This document shows positions 62,989-64,000 of a stretch of 64,000 nt of DNA, piece by piece (the stretch's first letter is position 1; the number at the start of each line of letters is the position of its first letter). Where the stretch lies: assembly GCA_013397115.1 (NCBI GenBank), contig VWZW01004624.1, positions 1,697,603 through 1,761,602 on the forward strand, written 5' to 3'. A program made the translations under genes and the position numbers. Under the pieces are notes generated by a model, which was given only the letters and a program-made list of their open reading frames with translations, made no database searches and was not told where the DNA came from. The DNA comes from Edolisoma coerulescens (taxonomy: Eukaryota > Chordata > Aves > Passeriformes > Campephagidae).

Positions 62989-64000
62989 GATGGTCCAGAT
63001 TTGATTTTAAAGTGTAGGTCCACGTCTGTCCTTTCAATGCCCTGCCCACTCCCAGCCTGCTTGTCAGGCAAAGAGAGAAAGCCTTGGTGCTGTGCAAGCA
63101 CTGTTCAGCCACAGCCAAATTATTGGTGTGCTATCAACACTGCTTCAATCACAAATCAAAAAAACCCCAAAACTGAACCCTAGCTCCACTCCAGCCAGAC
63201 TAAGTACAAGTTTATATACATAAAGAAATTAGTCAGGCAGTTCATACAGCATAGCTGGCTCTTGAAAGGAAGTTATATAAAATGGCTGGGGGATAGGAGT
63301 GAGAAATCAGTCACTTGAAACAGCAGGCAAAGAGTGACAGTACAAACTCTTATGGTGTCCAGATTAAATTTAAATCTGTCAAAGTCCAGTTAAAATTTAA
63401 GATCTAAACAAGAAGCTGTATTCATAGCAACTTATTTATTAGAAAAGACAGTAAGAATAAAGCAGTTCTCCAAGTACTTTGGCAAGGCTGAGCAGTCATT
63501 TCTGAATTTATTTTAAATTCAGCTATGTACACTGAGCAATTTAAATATGCAAAGGAAAACATACTTTACATCATTATTTATCATTCCATAAAATAGAACA
63601 GTAGCCTATAAAATGATCTACTTCTCTATGCATCATTTTCATTCCACTTCAAATATGCAATCCAATTTTTTTATACTTTAGATTGGAAAGTTAAAACTGC
63701 TCTATTTGCATGCATCACAATAAAGAGACAATGGATTCAGGATGCTGGGTTCTGCAGCTCTCTAAAGGAGAAACTAGAGACTTAAAGAATCAAATGAAAG
63801 AACTACTATGCTGACAGAAATACAGAGTTGCTTCCATGAAAGTGATCATGCTAAGTAAGAGAACCTATGCTCAATCCAAATTTTCTTGAAAGAGTAAAGT
63901 ATCTCTCTTGGCAGTTAACAGGAAATGGTAGTTTGAATACATATTTATTCATATTTGCAATAAAAGAAAACAGCAAATGCTGTTTACAAGCTCATTTTTC
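62989..64000. other. Unique AT-rich noncoding DNA, no gene seen
   Basis: Ends in unremarkable AT-rich sequence with no recognised repeat, exon or RNA gene. Confidence 0.45.

Noticed and set aside
1..64000. CRISPR arrays, operons, prokaryotic terminators and ribosome binding sites
   Set aside because: The window is vertebrate nuclear DNA by its repeats and coding density; no regularly spaced direct repeats of the CRISPR kind exist.
1..64000. tRNA, rRNA, snRNA genes and endogenous retroviral sequence
   Set aside because: I looked for tRNA B-box words (GGTTCGAAT-type), snRNA landmarks, LTR pairs and retroviral protein boxes and found none that held up; the only RT sequence is of CR1 LINE type.

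Overview
The window looks like vertebrate nuclear DNA, most probably from a bird. It is AT-rich, has no long open reading frames and no CpG-island-like stretch, and every interspersed element I can recognise is a CR1-type LINE fragment or an older, decayed repeat. Two CR1 copies keep the typical 3' end, in which the element finishes in a motif like ATTCTATGATTTTATGA or CCATTCTGTGATTC. CR1 dominance with no Alu-, B1- or L1-like sequence points to a sauropsid. I favour a bird because the region is compact and repeat-poor, but a turtle or crocodilian cannot be ruled out by reading alone.

I find no protein-coding exon, RNA gene or promoter that I can defend. The window reads as intergenic 'desert' or the inside of one or more very long introns. 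The only protein-like translations are broken pieces of the CR1 reverse-transcriptase polyprotein.

Layout: 1-13.6 kb is unique AT-rich DNA with a 300-base GA-rich tract (about 0.34-0.64 kb), a GC-richer patch (about 2.4-2.6 kb) and a conserved-looking segment with a perfect 19-bp palindrome (4.0-4.7 kb). A CR1 3' tail lies at 13.6-13.8 kb. A 13-base direct repeat at 14.86 kb carries two perfect POU octamers. A larger minus-strand CR1 lies at 18.98-20.0 kb. From 20.9 to 28.2 kb there are several regulatory-looking blocks rich in TAATTA sites, a compound trinucleotide repeat at 23.2 kb and a short CR1 tail at 25.0-25.2 kb. From 28 to 52 kb the DNA is mostly unique, with simple A/C-rich and purine-rich tracts, a short perfect hairpin at 32.8 kb, an old decayed repeat at 47.3 kb, a GT microsatellite at 51.6 kb and a conserved-looking block at 51.9-52.4 kb. 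A rearranged, internally deleted CR1 composite occupies 52.8-53.9 kb. The last 10 kb holds an old MIR/L3-like repeat (56.1 kb), a conserved-looking block (59.3-60.1 kb), a G-rich tract with quadruplex potential (61.7 kb), a minus-strand CR1 end (62.05 kb) and a homeodomain-site tandem repeat (62.97 kb).

No genes work together here as a system. If the window has a function it is most likely cis-regulation by the non-repetitive blocks. Those calls rest on texture (ordered, repeat-free, dense in homeodomain, POU and E-box words) and need cross-species alignment. I did not find a previously undescribed protein system.
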